DNA from: Allobosea robiniae
GTDB lineage: Bacteria; Pseudomonadota; Alphaproteobacteria; Rhizobiales; Beijerinckiaceae
Assembly (NCBI RefSeq): GCF_900102525.1
Contig: NZ_FNBZ01000004.1
Coordinates: 496,001 to 560,000, forward strand
Reading direction: 5' to 3'
DNA length: 64,000 nucleotides
This document shows positions 15,679 through 23,703 of the stretch, piece after piece. The notes beneath the pieces were generated by a model. The model saw only the letters and a list, made by a program, of their open reading frames with translations. It was not told the DNA's origin and did no database searches. The stretch's first letter is position 1. Every line of letters begins with the position of its first letter. The translations under genes and the position numbers were made by a program.

Positions 15679-16075
15679 CTACGAGGCAGCGGAGCGAACT
15701 CTGTACGCGCAGCGCCGCGCGCCCGTCGAGATATGTTCGATCCGCTCAACGGAAACGTCGGGCCCCAACACCGCACGGAAGATCGCGAGCTCCGAGCGGC
15801 ACAGGCCCTGGCAGGCGCTGGCCGCGGCACAGATCGGGCAATGATTTTCGATGAGCAGGAAGCGGCCATGCCCCTCCTCGACTACGCTCCCCATGTAGCC
15901 CTCCCGGCTCCGGATATCCGCAAGAGCCTGGAGCCTTCGCTTGAGCGGACCGCCTTCCCCGAGCGCATCCCGATAAGCGGTGAGGCTGGCGCTCTCGCGA
16001 TGGCCGATGAGTTGTTCCAGGCCGGCCTCACCGAAGACGGAGCAGGCTATCGATCAGGATGACGTCGCCCTGGCG
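15679..16075 (-). pseudogene. Broken SufR-like iron-sulfur transcriptional regulator (C-terminal part only)
   Basis: The minus strand encodes the C-terminal part of a regulator with clustered cysteines: CSVFGEAGLEQL, then REGYMGSVVE, NHCPICAAASACQGLC and a tail VERIEHISTGARRC. This arrangement is typical of SufR/DeoR-like regulators that bind an iron-sulfur cluster. A stop at 16054-16056 closes the frame; the neighbouring frame continues upstream as ARQGDVILIDS, so a one-base shift separates the two pieces. The N-terminal helix-turn-helix is missing and the sequence breaks off where the dCTP deaminase gene ends. Confidence 0.6.
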
Positions 16076-16090
16076 CGCCAACTCGCCGGT

Positions 16091-17122
16091 TCAAATGAAC
16101 TGTTTTGATAGCTTCAGGCCCTGGCCCTGGTAGTTGGATTTGATCTGCTGCCCATACAGCTTGTCCGGTGTTTCGATCATGTCTTCAAAAATTAAAGTTC
16201 CAACTCTCTGGCCGTGATCGAGCATGAACGGAACGTCATGACTCCTGATTTCGAGAACTACCTTACTGCTGTTACTTGCATTAAACTTGGATTTCCCAAA
16301 AAATGGGTCCAGAAAACCCGCATAATGTACGCGCACCTCCCCGACGGCGGTGTCATACGCTATCATTTCGGCAGCCTCGTCTTCGCCGATCTCGATATCC
16401 TCAAGCGAGGCCATGATGTAGAACTCGTCCGGCACAAGGACGAGCTCCCGTCTGCCCGGACGGCATTGGATTGCCTCCCAGAAATCGTTCCTGTCATACT
16501 TTCCAATTTGCTGAAGATCGATCAGGCCGGTGGTTTTGCGCGCCCGATACGCGACGACGCCGCTAGCTGCCGCTCCTTCCAGATCGATCGAAACAGGAAA
16601 TGTCCGACTGGGGCGCTTAAGGTCAGAAGTGACCTCACGAAACCGCAGTTGGTTAAGTGAATCGCCGACCCGCGCAATCACGGGAAAGGAGCGTGGCACG
16701 ACCTCAGCGAAGAGCGAGCCAGAATAGCCAGCGGGAATTTCATCGAAAGCGGTCCCGCAATCTGCGATGAGGCGAACGAAGATATCCAGCCTGCCAGACG
16801 AGCTTTTAGGGTTAGCGCGGGCACTGGTGCGTTCATCGAGGCGCAGACTCTCCTGAAGCGGAATAATGTGAACGCAATTCCGTTCGAGGACCTGGGGCTT
16901 CGTCAAGTCCACCTCATGCGTTGCGAGATCGCTCAAGCGCTGAGCGACTGAATTTCCTTTACCCGGTAGGAAGCTGGTGGGAACGCGATAAGCCCGATCC
17001 CCCAAGCGAAGATCTAGGCTTGCCGGCTGGATCGCGGCCTCGCTGATCGGCGCACTGGAGCTGATGATGCCCGCTTCAATAGCTCGCCGGATCCACTGCG
17101 ACGGCCAAATTCCAAAATTCAT
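16091..17122 (-). CDS. dcd: 2'-deoxycytidine 5'-triphosphate deaminase family protein
   Basis: A 343-residue protein of the long alphaproteobacterial dCTP deaminase type, which converts dCTP to dUTP for thymidylate synthesis. Key blocks: IQPASLDLRLGDRAYRVP near the start, ARANPKSSSGRLDIFVRL in the middle, FDEIPAGYSGSLFAEVVPRS, and VGTLIFEDM near the end. Codon use is visibly AT-richer than in neighbours. One side abuts the broken regulator and about 425 gene-free bases lie on the other, which suggests recent acquisition. A host housekeeping copy may exist elsewhere. Catalytic competence cannot be judged fully by eye. Confidence 0.82.
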   Translation of the reverse strand: MNFGIWPSQWIRRAIEAGIISSSAPISEAAIQPASLDLRLGDRAYRVPTSFLPGKGNSVAQRLSDLATHEVDLTKPQVLERNCVHIIPLQESLRLDERTSARANPKSSSGRLDIFVRLIADCGTAFDEIPAGYSGSLFAEVVPRSFPVIARVGDSLNQLRFREVTSDLKRPSRTFPVSIDLEGAAASGVVAYRARKTTGLIDLQQIGKYDRNDFWEAIQCRPGRRELVLVPDEFYIMASLEDIEIGEDEAAEMIAYDTAVGEVRVHYAGFLDPFFGKSKFNASNSSKVVLEIRSHDVPFMLDHGQRVGTLIFEDMIETPDKLYGQQIKSNYQGQGLKLSKQFI

Positions 17123-17547
17123 CGTTTCTCACACCGAAAGAGTCTGGCTGATATCTACATACAACGGCAGGCTCAAGTCGCCACCGTCCTCGTCGTCCAC
17201 AGTGTCTTTCCTATGTCCGCTGCAGCGGCGGGGACGGTCTTGGATTCGATAAGGGCTCGGATCATGAAGGGTGGGAAGGCGATTTGCCTGATTGCAGATG
17301 CACCAGCTCATGACCTCGAGCCTCTACAGCTAAATTCGATGGGAGAGCGGCATCGCGTTCCGCTGGGGATAATCGGTCATAGCTAGCGAAGCGCCCCGCA
17401 AAGGCCAAGCATGGGGGATGCGCGGCAGATGCGAGGCAGCGGGTTACCCACGCCAGAATCGCTGCGTCACCGCATTGACGCTGGCGCCGGCAGGCCGATA
17501 ACACATCAACACGATAGAGCCGCGATCGGCCGAGGCGGAGCCTTTCC
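17123..17547. other. Intergenic region between dcd and apaG
   Basis: About 425 bases of mixed composition. Short frames on both strands (for example minus 17262-17549) have no recognisable domain. The N-terminus of the broken regulator at 15.7-16.1 kb was looked for here and not found. It should contain the divergent promoters of dcd and apaG. Confidence 0.5.
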
Positions 17548-17940
17548 ATGTATCAGGCACAGACGCATGGCGTGCGTGTGAGCGCGGCGCCAAGCTTCAT
17601 GGATGGAGAATCCTCGCATGCGCAGGGCCGGTATTTCTGGGCCTATGCGATCGAGATCGTGAACCTCTCGACACTAACCGTGCAGTTGATGACCCGGCAC
17701 TGGTTCATCACCGACGGGCGCGGCGAGGTCCATGAGGTACGCGGCGAAGGCGTGGTCGGCAAGCAGCCGGTGCTGCGGCCGGGCGAAAGCTTCAACTACA
17801 CCTCGGGCTGCCCGCTGACGACGCCTGACGGTTCGATGCACGGTTTCTACGCCATGCAGGATGAGAACGGCACGATCTTCGATGTCGAGGTGCCGCTCTT
17901 CCCGCTCGATTCCCCTTATGTGAAGAAGGTTCTGCATTGA
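17548..17940 (+). CDS. apaG: ApaG protein
   Basis: A 130-residue single-domain protein with an immunoglobulin-like fold (FN3-type ApaG/F-box A domain). Diagnostic blocks are FWAYAIEIVNLSTLTVQLM, RHWFITDGRGEVHEVRGEGV and VGKQPVLRPGESFNYTSGC. ApaG has been linked genetically to Co/Mg resistance and diadenosine polyphosphate metabolism, but its biochemical role is unsettled. Its stop overlaps the TTG start of argE, so the two are translationally coupled. Confidence 0.95.
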   Translation: MYQAQTHGVRVSAAPSFMDGESSHAQGRYFWAYAIEIVNLSTLTVQLMTRHWFITDGRGEVHEVRGEGVVGKQPVLRPGESFNYTSGCPLTTPDGSMHGFYAMQDENGTIFDVEVPLFPLDSPYVKKVLH

Positions 17941-19115
17941 CCGCCTCCGCTCAAGCCGGGCAGCGCTACACGCCGCTCGAAATGCTCGCCCGCCTCGTCG
18001 CCTTCGACACGGTGAGCGACAAGTCCAACCTGCCGCTGATCGATTTCGTCGAGGATTACCTCGCCGGCTGGGGCGTCTCCAGCGTGCGCTTCCCCAATGA
18101 GACCGGCGACAAGACGGCGCTGTTCGCGACCGTGGGCCCGCAGGATCGCGGCGGCGTCGTCCTCTCCGGCCATACCGACGTGGTACCGGTGGCCGGCCAG
18201 GCCTGGAGCCGCGACCCGTTCACGCTGCATGTCGAGGATGGCAAGGCCTATGGCCGCGGCGCCGTCGACATGAAGGCCTTCCTGGCGCTGGGGCTGGCGC
18301 TGGTGCCGGATTTCCTGGCGGCCAATCTCAAGACGCCGATCCATCTCTTCCTGTCCTATGACGAGGAGGTGACCTGCCTCGGCGTGGTCGACGGCATCGC
18401 CGCCATGGGCAAGACCCTGCCGCGGCCGCGCGCCGTCATCGTCGGCGAACCGACCATGCTCGACATCTGCGACGCGCATAAGGGCGTGCGGACCTTCCAG
18501 ACCGTCGTGAAGGGCTTCGCGGCGCATTCCTCCAAGCCGCAGCTCGGCGCCAGCGCCGTCCATGCCGGCGCCCTGCTCGCCGCCGAGCTCGACCATATGG
18601 CCGAGGATGCCAAGCAGCGGCCGGACACGAGCGGCCGCTTCGACCCGCCTTATGACACCATCCATATCGGCACGTTCCATGGCGGCATCGCTCGCAACAT
18701 CCTGGCCGATCGCAGCGAGCTTCTCTGGGAGATCCGGACGGTTCCGAGCTCCGATCCCGAGGCCGGCCCGGCCCGCTTCGCCAAGACGGCCGAGAAGGTG
18801 CTGTCGCGGATGCGCTCGACCGCGCCAAGTTCCGCGATCGAGACGCAGATGACCTCGGACGTGCCGGGGCTGGCGCCTGATCCGGGCTCCGAGGCCGAGC
18901 GGCTCGCCATGCGGCTTTCGGGCCGCAACCACACGATCGCGGTCGCCTATGCCACCGAGGCCGGGCATTTCCAGCAGGCGGGGCTCCCGACCGTGGTCTG
19001 CGGCCCCGGCTCGATCGACCAGGCGCATCAGCCGGACGAGTACATCACGCTGGAGCAATTGGCCGCCGGCGAGGCCTTCATGCGCAAGCTGATGGCGGAG
19101 TGCCAGGCGGGCTGA
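17937..19115 (+). CDS. argE: Acetylornithine deacetylase
   Basis: A 392-residue zinc metallopeptidase-fold enzyme (M20 family) that removes acetate from N-acetylornithine in arginine synthesis. Metal-site motifs: LSGHTDVVPV, GRGAVDMKAFLAL, YDEEVTCLG and the late AYATEAGHFQQAG and CGPGSIDQAHQPDEY. It begins with TTG inside the apaG stop (TTGA). The argD-argF pair on the opposite strand converges on it about 1 kb away, so arginine genes cluster here. Confidence 0.93.
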   Translation: MTASAQAGQRYTPLEMLARLVAFDTVSDKSNLPLIDFVEDYLAGWGVSSVRFPNETGDKTALFATVGPQDRGGVVLSGHTDVVPVAGQAWSRDPFTLHVEDGKAYGRGAVDMKAFLALGLALVPDFLAANLKTPIHLFLSYDEEVTCLGVVDGIAAMGKTLPRPRAVIVGEPTMLDICDAHKGVRTFQTVVKGFAAHSSKPQLGASAVHAGALLAAELDHMAEDAKQRPDTSGRFDPPYDTIHIGTFHGGIARNILADRSELLWEIRTVPSSDPEAGPARFAKTAEKVLSRMRSTAPSSAIETQMTSDVPGLAPDPGSEAERLAMRLSGRNHTIAVAYATEAGHFQQAGLPTVVCGPGSIDQAHQPDEYITLEQLAAGEAFMRKLMAECQAG

Positions 19116-19119
19116 GGCG

Positions 19120-19223
19120 CGTCATGCTCGGGCTTGACCCGAGCATCTCGAGACAAGAAGCCTCCCGCACTTTTCCGGCATGAGATTCTCGGGTCGTCGC
19201 TTCGCGACGCCCGAGAATGACGG
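19120..19223. repeat. Two-part palindromic intergenic repeat, copy 1
   Basis: Left unit ATGCTCGGG-CTTGA-CCCGAGCAT (19124-19146) flanked by CGTC and CTC; right unit with arms ATTCTCGGG and CCCGAGAAT (19184-19217) flanked by GAG and GACGG. It fills the gap between convergent argE and hslO. The same two-unit design recurs at 23581 and 25932. It may act as a bidirectional terminator or mRNA 3' end protector. Confidence 0.75.
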
Positions 19224-19228
19224 GCGGC

Positions 19229-20233
19229 TTACTCGCCCGCCGACAGCCCGTCCTCGACCTCGGCCGGATCGAACGAATAGCGCCGCGAGCAGAATTCGCA
19301 GGTGACGCCGAGCTTGCCGTCATCGGCGATCATCGCCTTGCGATCCTCGGGCGCAAAGCCGCGCAGCATCGCGAGCACGCGCTCGCGCGAGCAGCGGCAG
19401 TCCTCGCGCACGAGGACCGGCTCGAAGACGCGGGCGCCGCGCTCGTGGAAGAGGCGGTAGAGCAGGCGCTCGCTCTCCAGCGTCGGGTCGAGCAGTTCGT
19501 GATCCTCGACCGTCTCGACCAGCGAGCGCGCCTCCATCCAGGCATCGTCGGCGATGCCGTCCGGATCGGCCTTGGCGAGGATGTCGTGTCCCTCGGGTGC
19601 ATCGCCCGGGTGCATGTCCGCAGCGCGCAGGCGATCCGCCGAGTGCGGCATGAACTGGACGAGGATGCCGCCGGCGCGCCATTGCGGCCGCCCGCCCGTG
19701 GTGACGGTGCCGACGCCAAGCCGGACATGCGTCGGGATCTGCTCGGACTGGCGGAAATACTGGTGTGCGGCCTCTTCCAGGCTTTGGCCCTTCAGCGCGA
19801 CGATGCCCTGATAGCGGGTCGTGGCCGAGCCCTGGTCGACGGTCATGGCGAGATGGCCCTCGCCGAGAAGTTCACCGCTCGAGACCTTGCCGAGCGCGAT
19901 CGCCTCGACGAGCTTGGCCTCGTCGATATGGGCGACGGCCCGGAAATTGTCGGGCGCGTTGAAGTCGACGACCATCATCGGGATGGCGCCGTCGCTCTTG
20001 GTCTGAAGCTGGAAGCGGCCCTCGAACTTGAGCGCCGTGCCGAGCAGGACGGTGAGCGCCGCCGCCTCCCCGAGCACGCGCGAGACCGGCTCCGGATAGC
20101 CATGGCGATCGAGGATCGCATCGATCGCCGGGCCCAGCCGCACGACGCGGCCGCGCACGTCGAGATCGGGCACGGCGAAGGGGATGACCCGGTCGTCGAG
20201 CCCGGCAGCGCTCATGCTGTCGTCGACGGCCAT
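19229..20233 (-). CDS. hslO: Redox-regulated molecular chaperone Hsp33
   Basis: A 334-residue cytosolic holdase activated by oxidative unfolding. The start at 20233 overlaps the argF stop by one base (TGATG). Core motifs include FEGRFQLQTKSDGAIPMMVVDF and a GLN-less but family-like middle domain. The C-terminal zinc switch is present as CRCS (near residue 276) and CEFC (near 311), so all four cysteines are conserved. It is the last gene of an argD-argF-hslO operon, a common order in alphaproteobacteria. Confidence 0.95.
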   Translation of the reverse strand: MAVDDSMSAAGLDDRVIPFAVPDLDVRGRVVRLGPAIDAILDRHGYPEPVSRVLGEAAALTVLLGTALKFEGRFQLQTKSDGAIPMMVVDFNAPDNFRAVAHIDEAKLVEAIALGKVSSGELLGEGHLAMTVDQGSATTRYQGIVALKGQSLEEAAHQYFRQSEQIPTHVRLGVGTVTTGGRPQWRAGGILVQFMPHSADRLRAADMHPGDAPEGHDILAKADPDGIADDAWMEARSLVETVEDHELLDPTLESERLLYRLFHERGARVFEPVLVREDCRCSRERVLAMLRGFAPEDRKAMIADDGKLGVTCEFCSRRYSFDPAEVEDGLSAGE

Positions 20234-21156
20234 CAGGCCGCCGCTCCGCCGAAGCACCAGGCGAGGATGCCCTTCTGCGCGTGCAGGCGGTTCTCGGCCT
20301 CGTCGAAGACGGCCGATTGCGGGCCGTCCATGATCGCGTCCGTGACCTCCTCGCCGCGCGAGGCGGGAAGGCAATGCATGAAGATCGCGTCCTTCTCGGC
20401 GCGCTCCATCAGCCTGTCATCGACCTGATAGGGTCGCAGCAGGTTGTGGCGGGTGCCTTCATTGTCATCGCCCATCGAGACCCAGCAATCGGTGATGACG
20501 CAATCGGCGCCCTCGACCGCTTCCTCGGGGCGATTGGTCAGCTTGATGCGGGCGCCCTGCTTTTTCGCCCAGGCGATCAGGGCCGGCGGAGGGCTGAGCT
20601 CCTCCGGCGTCGCGACGGACAATTCGAAATCGAGCCGGCCGGCAGCGTGGACCCAGGAGGTCAGCACGTTGTTGGTGTCGCCGGTCCAGGCGATGCGCTT
20701 GCCCTCGATCGCGCCCTTGCGCTGCTCGAAGGTCATGACGTCGGCCATGACCTGGCAGGGATGCTGGCGCTTGGTCAGGCCGTTGATCACCGGGACGGTG
20801 GCGTATTTCGCCATCTCGACCAGCGAATCGTGATCGAGGATGCGGATCATGATCGCATCGACATAGCGCGAGAGCACGCGGGCGGTGTCCGCGATGGTCT
20901 CGCGCTCGCCGAGCTCGATCTCATGGCCGGCGACCATCATCGGCGAGCCCCCGAGCTCGCGGATGCCGACATCGAAGGAGACGCGGGTCCGTAAGGACGG
21001 CTGCTCGAAGATGGTCGCGATGACCTTGCCCTCGAGCAGGCGGTCGCCGGCGGCTGCGGGCGTACGGCGTCGCGCCTTGATCTCCTCGCCCGTGCGCAGG
21101 ATGGCGCGCAGCTCGTTGCCGGAGAAATCGGAGAGATCGAGGAAATGGCGCGTCAC
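20233..21156 (-). CDS. argF: Ornithine carbamoyltransferase
   Basis: A 307-residue enzyme making citrulline from ornithine and carbamoyl phosphate. Ornithine-site motifs are intact ([12 protein letters not shown], then DCWVSMGD and [13 protein letters not shown]). The carbamoyl-phosphate loop, usually STRTR, reads SLRTR here (residues 54-58: [12 protein letters not shown]), a threonine-to-leucine change. The arginines are retained, so activity is expected, but the change is worth a look. It lies 42 bases after argD and overlaps hslO by one base. Confidence 0.94.
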   Translation of the reverse strand: MTRHFLDLSDFSGNELRAILRTGEEIKARRRTPAAAGDRLLEGKVIATIFEQPSLRTRVSFDVGIRELGGSPMMVAGHEIELGERETIADTARVLSRYVDAIMIRILDHDSLVEMAKYATVPVINGLTKRQHPCQVMADVMTFEQRKGAIEGKRIAWTGDTNNVLTSWVHAAGRLDFELSVATPEELSPPPALIAWAKKQGARIKLTNRPEEAVEGADCVITDCWVSMGDDNEGTRHNLLRPYQVDDRLMERAEKDAIFMHCLPASRGEEVTDAIMDGPQSAVFDEAENRLHAQKGILAWCFGGAAA

Positions 21157-21198
21157 GGGCGCTTCCTTCGCTTCGCTGGTGGGGGTCTGGGGGTGAAC

Positions 21199-22419
21199 TT
21201 ATTCGGCGGCCGGGCGCTTCAGCGCGGCTTCGATCGCGCCCGCCGTCTTGTCGAGACGCGACACGGCTTCCGCGACATCAGCCTCGGTGATGATCAGCGG
21301 CGGCAGCAGGCGCACGACATTGTCGCCGGCACCGACGACCAGCAGGCCATGGGCGCGGGCTTCGTTGACGAAGTCGGTGTTGAGCGTGTGCAGCTTCAGG
21401 CCGAGCATCAGGCCCTCGCCACGGATCTCCTGGATCACATCCGGATGCTTGTCCTTGAGCTCGGCCAGCGACTGCTTCAGCCGGAGCGCGATCTGGCCGA
21501 CATTCTCGATGAAACCGGGCGCCAGCACCACGTCGAGCACGGCATTGCCGACCGCCATGGCGAGCGGATTGCCGCCGAAGGTGGTGCCATGCGTGCCGAG
21601 CGTCATGCCCGAGGCCGCTTCCTCGGTCGCGAGACAGGCGCCCATCGGGAAGCCGCCGCCGATGCCCTTGGCGATCGACATGATGTCCGGCGCGACGCCG
21701 TATTTCTCATGCGCGAAGAACTTGCCGGTGCGGCCGACGCCGGTCTGGATCTCGTCGAAGATCAGCATCAGGCCCTGCTCGTCGCAGAGATCGCGCAGCA
21801 GCTTGAGGAAGCGGGCCGGCACCGAGCGCAGGCCGCCCTCGCCCTGGATCGGCTCGATCATCAGCGCGGCCGTCTCGGGCGTGATCGCAGCGCGCAGCGC
21901 CTTCTCGTCATCGAAGGGCACCTGGTCGAAGCCATCGACCTTGGGGCCGAAGCCGTCGATATATTTCTGCTGGCCGCCGGCGGCGATGGTCGCCAGCGTC
22001 CGGCCGTGGAAGGCACCCTCGAAGGTGATGATGCGATAGCGCTCGGGATGACCCTTCGCGGCATGGTATTTCCGCGCCATCTTGATGGCGCACTCGTTCG
22101 CTTCGGCGCCTGAATTGGTGAAGAACACCCGCTCGGCGAAAGTCGCCTCGCAAAGCCGCCGCGCCAGACGCTCGCCATCCGGCGCGCCATAGAGGTTCGA
22201 GGTGTGCCAGATCTTGCCGGCCTGCTCGGTCAGCGTCTTGACGAGATGCGGATGGGCGTGGCCAAGCGCGTTGACCGCGATGCCGGCGCCGAAATCGAGA
22301 TAGCGGGTGCCATCGGCCGTGATCGCCCAGGGGCCCTCGCCGCGCTCGAAGGCGACGGGGGCGCGGGCATAGGTCGGGACAAGCACGGACTGGCTGGCGG
22401 AAACAGGGGCGGGAGCCAT
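21199..22419 (-). CDS. argD: Acetylornithine/succinyldiaminopimelate aminotransferase
   Basis: A 406-residue class III PLP-dependent aminotransferase. It has the PLP-phosphate turn ([17 protein letters not shown]), the aspartate contacting the ring in [14 protein letters not shown], and the Schiff-base lysine in [13 protein letters not shown]. It makes N-acetylornithine from the semialdehyde and is placed at the head of argD-argF-hslO. The promoter should lie in the 22.4-22.6 kb gap. Length is normal for ArgD. Confidence 0.93.
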   Translation of the reverse strand: MAPAPVSASQSVLVPTYARAPVAFERGEGPWAITADGTRYLDFGAGIAVNALGHAHPHLVKTLTEQAGKIWHTSNLYGAPDGERLARRLCEATFAERVFFTNSGAEANECAIKMARKYHAAKGHPERYRIITFEGAFHGRTLATIAAGGQQKYIDGFGPKVDGFDQVPFDDEKALRAAITPETAALMIEPIQGEGGLRSVPARFLKLLRDLCDEQGLMLIFDEIQTGVGRTGKFFAHEKYGVAPDIMSIAKGIGGGFPMGACLATEEAASGMTLGTHGTTFGGNPLAMAVGNAVLDVVLAPGFIENVGQIALRLKQSLAELKDKHPDVIQEIRGEGLMLGLKLHTLNTDFVNEARAHGLLVVGAGDNVVRLLPPLIITEADVAEAVSRLDKTAGAIEAALKRPAAE

Positions 22420-22638
22420 GGGACGAAGATCCTCGCGAAGGGGACGGGGTGAGAAACGGATTGGCGCTGGACGGAAAACGACGATCCGGGGTGGATGCTG
22501 CAGGATGCAGCCATGATACGACCCGGCGGCGACGTTATCGTCGCGCCCAGCTCCCGATCTCTCGTCGCGCCGTCATCCGCATCGTCGGAACCTTGATCCG
22601 CCAAACATAAGCGCCGCCCGAGCGGGGCGGCGTCACCT

Positions 22639-22647
22639 TGTGGATAA
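22639..22647 (-). promoter_or_regulatory. DnaA box
   Basis: The minus strand reads TTATCCACA, the perfect consensus DnaA box. It lies about 315 bases upstream of gcrA. In Caulobacter, DnaA activates gcrA transcription, so a regulatory rather than origin role is the natural reading. Confidence 0.6.
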
Positions 22648-22706
22648 ATATGCTTAAGGAGGCCGCGGCTGTCAATTCAATGCGGTGGGGACAGTGTTGC
22701 CGAAAG

Positions 22707-22898
22707 GATTCGCTTGACCGCGCATTCGCGAATCGCCTGGGGAAAAGCCGAATTCCGATTCGCCGACTCTTGTTCGCGAGTCACCGCAGCTTGTATGGTC
22801 GACTTCGTCAGATACGACATTTCGTGCGGCGCCTCCTGTACCGTCTGTTGCGGCAGCAACGGCCTTGTCCTCGTGACAGAGCCGCCGGTCCCGGATTC
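22707..22898. promoter_or_regulatory. Cluster of six GANTC (CcrM) methylation sites upstream of gcrA
   Basis: GANTC sites at 22707 (GATTC), 22730 (GAATC), 22757 (GATTC), 22765 (GACTC), 22778 (GAGTC) and 22894 (GATTC). Five lie within 76 bases. CcrM methylates this sequence in Hyphomicrobiales and GcrA acts at methylated promoters, so this region is likely a methylation-sensitive control region for gcrA. Confidence 0.65.
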
Positions 22899-22962
22899 CG
22901 TCACGAAGCGCCCTTAAAGGCCGAACCCGCAAGGGATCGGCCGGACAAGACAGGTGATGCGG

Positions 22963-23511
22963 ATGAACGAAGCCGGAGCATGGACGGAAGAGCGCGTCGA
23001 GCTGCTCAAGAAGCTCTGGAGCGATGGGCTGAGCGCCAGCCAGATCGCCGCCGAGCTGGGCAGCGTCACGCGCAACGCGGTGATCGGCAAGGTCCACCGC
23101 CTCGGCCTTTCGGGCCGGGCCAAGAGCGCGGCACAGCCGGCCGCGCCGCGCAGCAACGCACCCCGCAAGGCCCCGGCGCGCTCGCCGAGCCACCCGATGG
23201 CCGGGGCCGCCTCCGCGCCGACGCGCGGCGCCCATGCACTCGCGCCCGACTTCGCCGTCGAGGTGGAGAGCGCGGTCGAGGCGTCGCCGCTGCCCTCCGA
23301 GGACGTGGTGATCCCGTTCTCCGAGCGCGTCACCATCATGGACCTGCGCGAATACATGTGCCGCTGGCCGATGGGCGACCCGACGACCCCGGAGTTCCGT
23401 TTCTGCGGCGCGCGTTCGCAGACCGGCCTGCCCTATTGCAGCCACCACGCCCGCATCGCCTACCAGCCTGCCGCCGACCGTCGGCGCGACCGGAGCAAGG
23501 CCCGGGCCTGA
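22963..23511 (+). CDS. gcrA: Cell-cycle regulator GcrA
   Basis: A 182-residue sigma70-associated transcription factor of the alphaproteobacterial cell cycle. The N-terminal DNA-binding helix-turn-helix is WTEERVELLKKLWSDG, then ASQIAAELGSVTRNAVIGKV. After an Ala/Pro-rich linker (about 55-105) comes the C-terminal sigma-interacting domain (DLREYMCRWPMGDP, FCGARSQTGLPYCSHHARIAY). The start at 22963 has AGGTG at a proper distance; ATG 22957 and GTG 22954 are in frame alternatives. It is monocistronic with a strong terminator. Confidence 0.93.
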   Translation: MNEAGAWTEERVELLKKLWSDGLSASQIAAELGSVTRNAVIGKVHRLGLSGRAKSAAQPAAPRSNAPRKAPARSPSHPMAGAASAPTRGAHALAPDFAVEVESAVEASPLPSEDVVIPFSERVTIMDLREYMCRWPMGDPTTPEFRFCGARSQTGLPYCSHHARIAYQPAADRRRDRSKARA

Positions 23512-23536
23512 TCGGGTTTGGGGGCTTCGAATAAGG

Positions 23537-23562
23537 AAAACCGGCCGAAAGGCCGGTTTTTT
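23537..23562 (+). terminator. Intrinsic terminator of gcrA
   Basis: Perfect stem AAAACCGGCC / GGCCGGTTTT closed by a GAAA tetraloop, with the T-run forming the distal stem and tail. It lies 25 bases after the gcrA stop. Confidence 0.9.
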
Positions 23563-23580
23563 ATTGCCTGATGGAAGGGC

Positions 23581-23687
23581 GCGTCATGCTCGGGCTCGCC
23601 CCTCGCATCTCAAGACGCGAGAGGCTCCGGTATTATTTCCCGGAAGAGATTCTCGGGTCTGCGCTTCGCTTCGCCCGAGAATGACGG
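23581..23687. repeat. Two-part palindromic intergenic repeat, copy 2
   Basis: Same architecture as copy 1: left unit CGTCATGCTCGGGCTCG followed by a degraded right arm, a spacer with GAGAGGCTCCGG, then a right unit with arms ATTCTCGGG and CCCGAGAAT and flanking GATTC-like and TGACGG ends. It separates gcrA and the convergent aap operon. Confidence 0.7.
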
Positions 23688-23703
23688 CCCATGGCCTGGC
23701 TCC

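Larger units (their letters stand above)
22420..22962. other. Divergent regulatory region argD / gcrA
   Basis: About 540 bases without a supported gene. It contains a perfect 8-base GC hairpin at 22612-22632 (CGCCGCCC / GGGCGGCG), a perfect DnaA box at 22639-22647 and six GANTC sites between 22707 and 22898. Open frames on both strands across it have no recognisable domain. The features indicate cell-cycle control of gcrA. Confidence 0.6.

Noticed and set aside
15637..16062. Plus-strand 141-residue frame
   Set aside because: The opposite strand carries the cysteine pattern of an iron-sulfur regulator, so this is its shadow.
17262..17549. Minus-strand 95-residue frame between dcd and apaG
   Set aside because: Tested as the missing N-terminus of the broken regulator; it has no helix-turn-helix and does not fit.
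22639..22647. Replication origin suggested by a perfect DnaA box
   Set aside because: Only one box, no AT-rich unwinding region and no origin-linked genes (dnaA, hemE, parAB) nearby; a promoter role for gcrA fits better.
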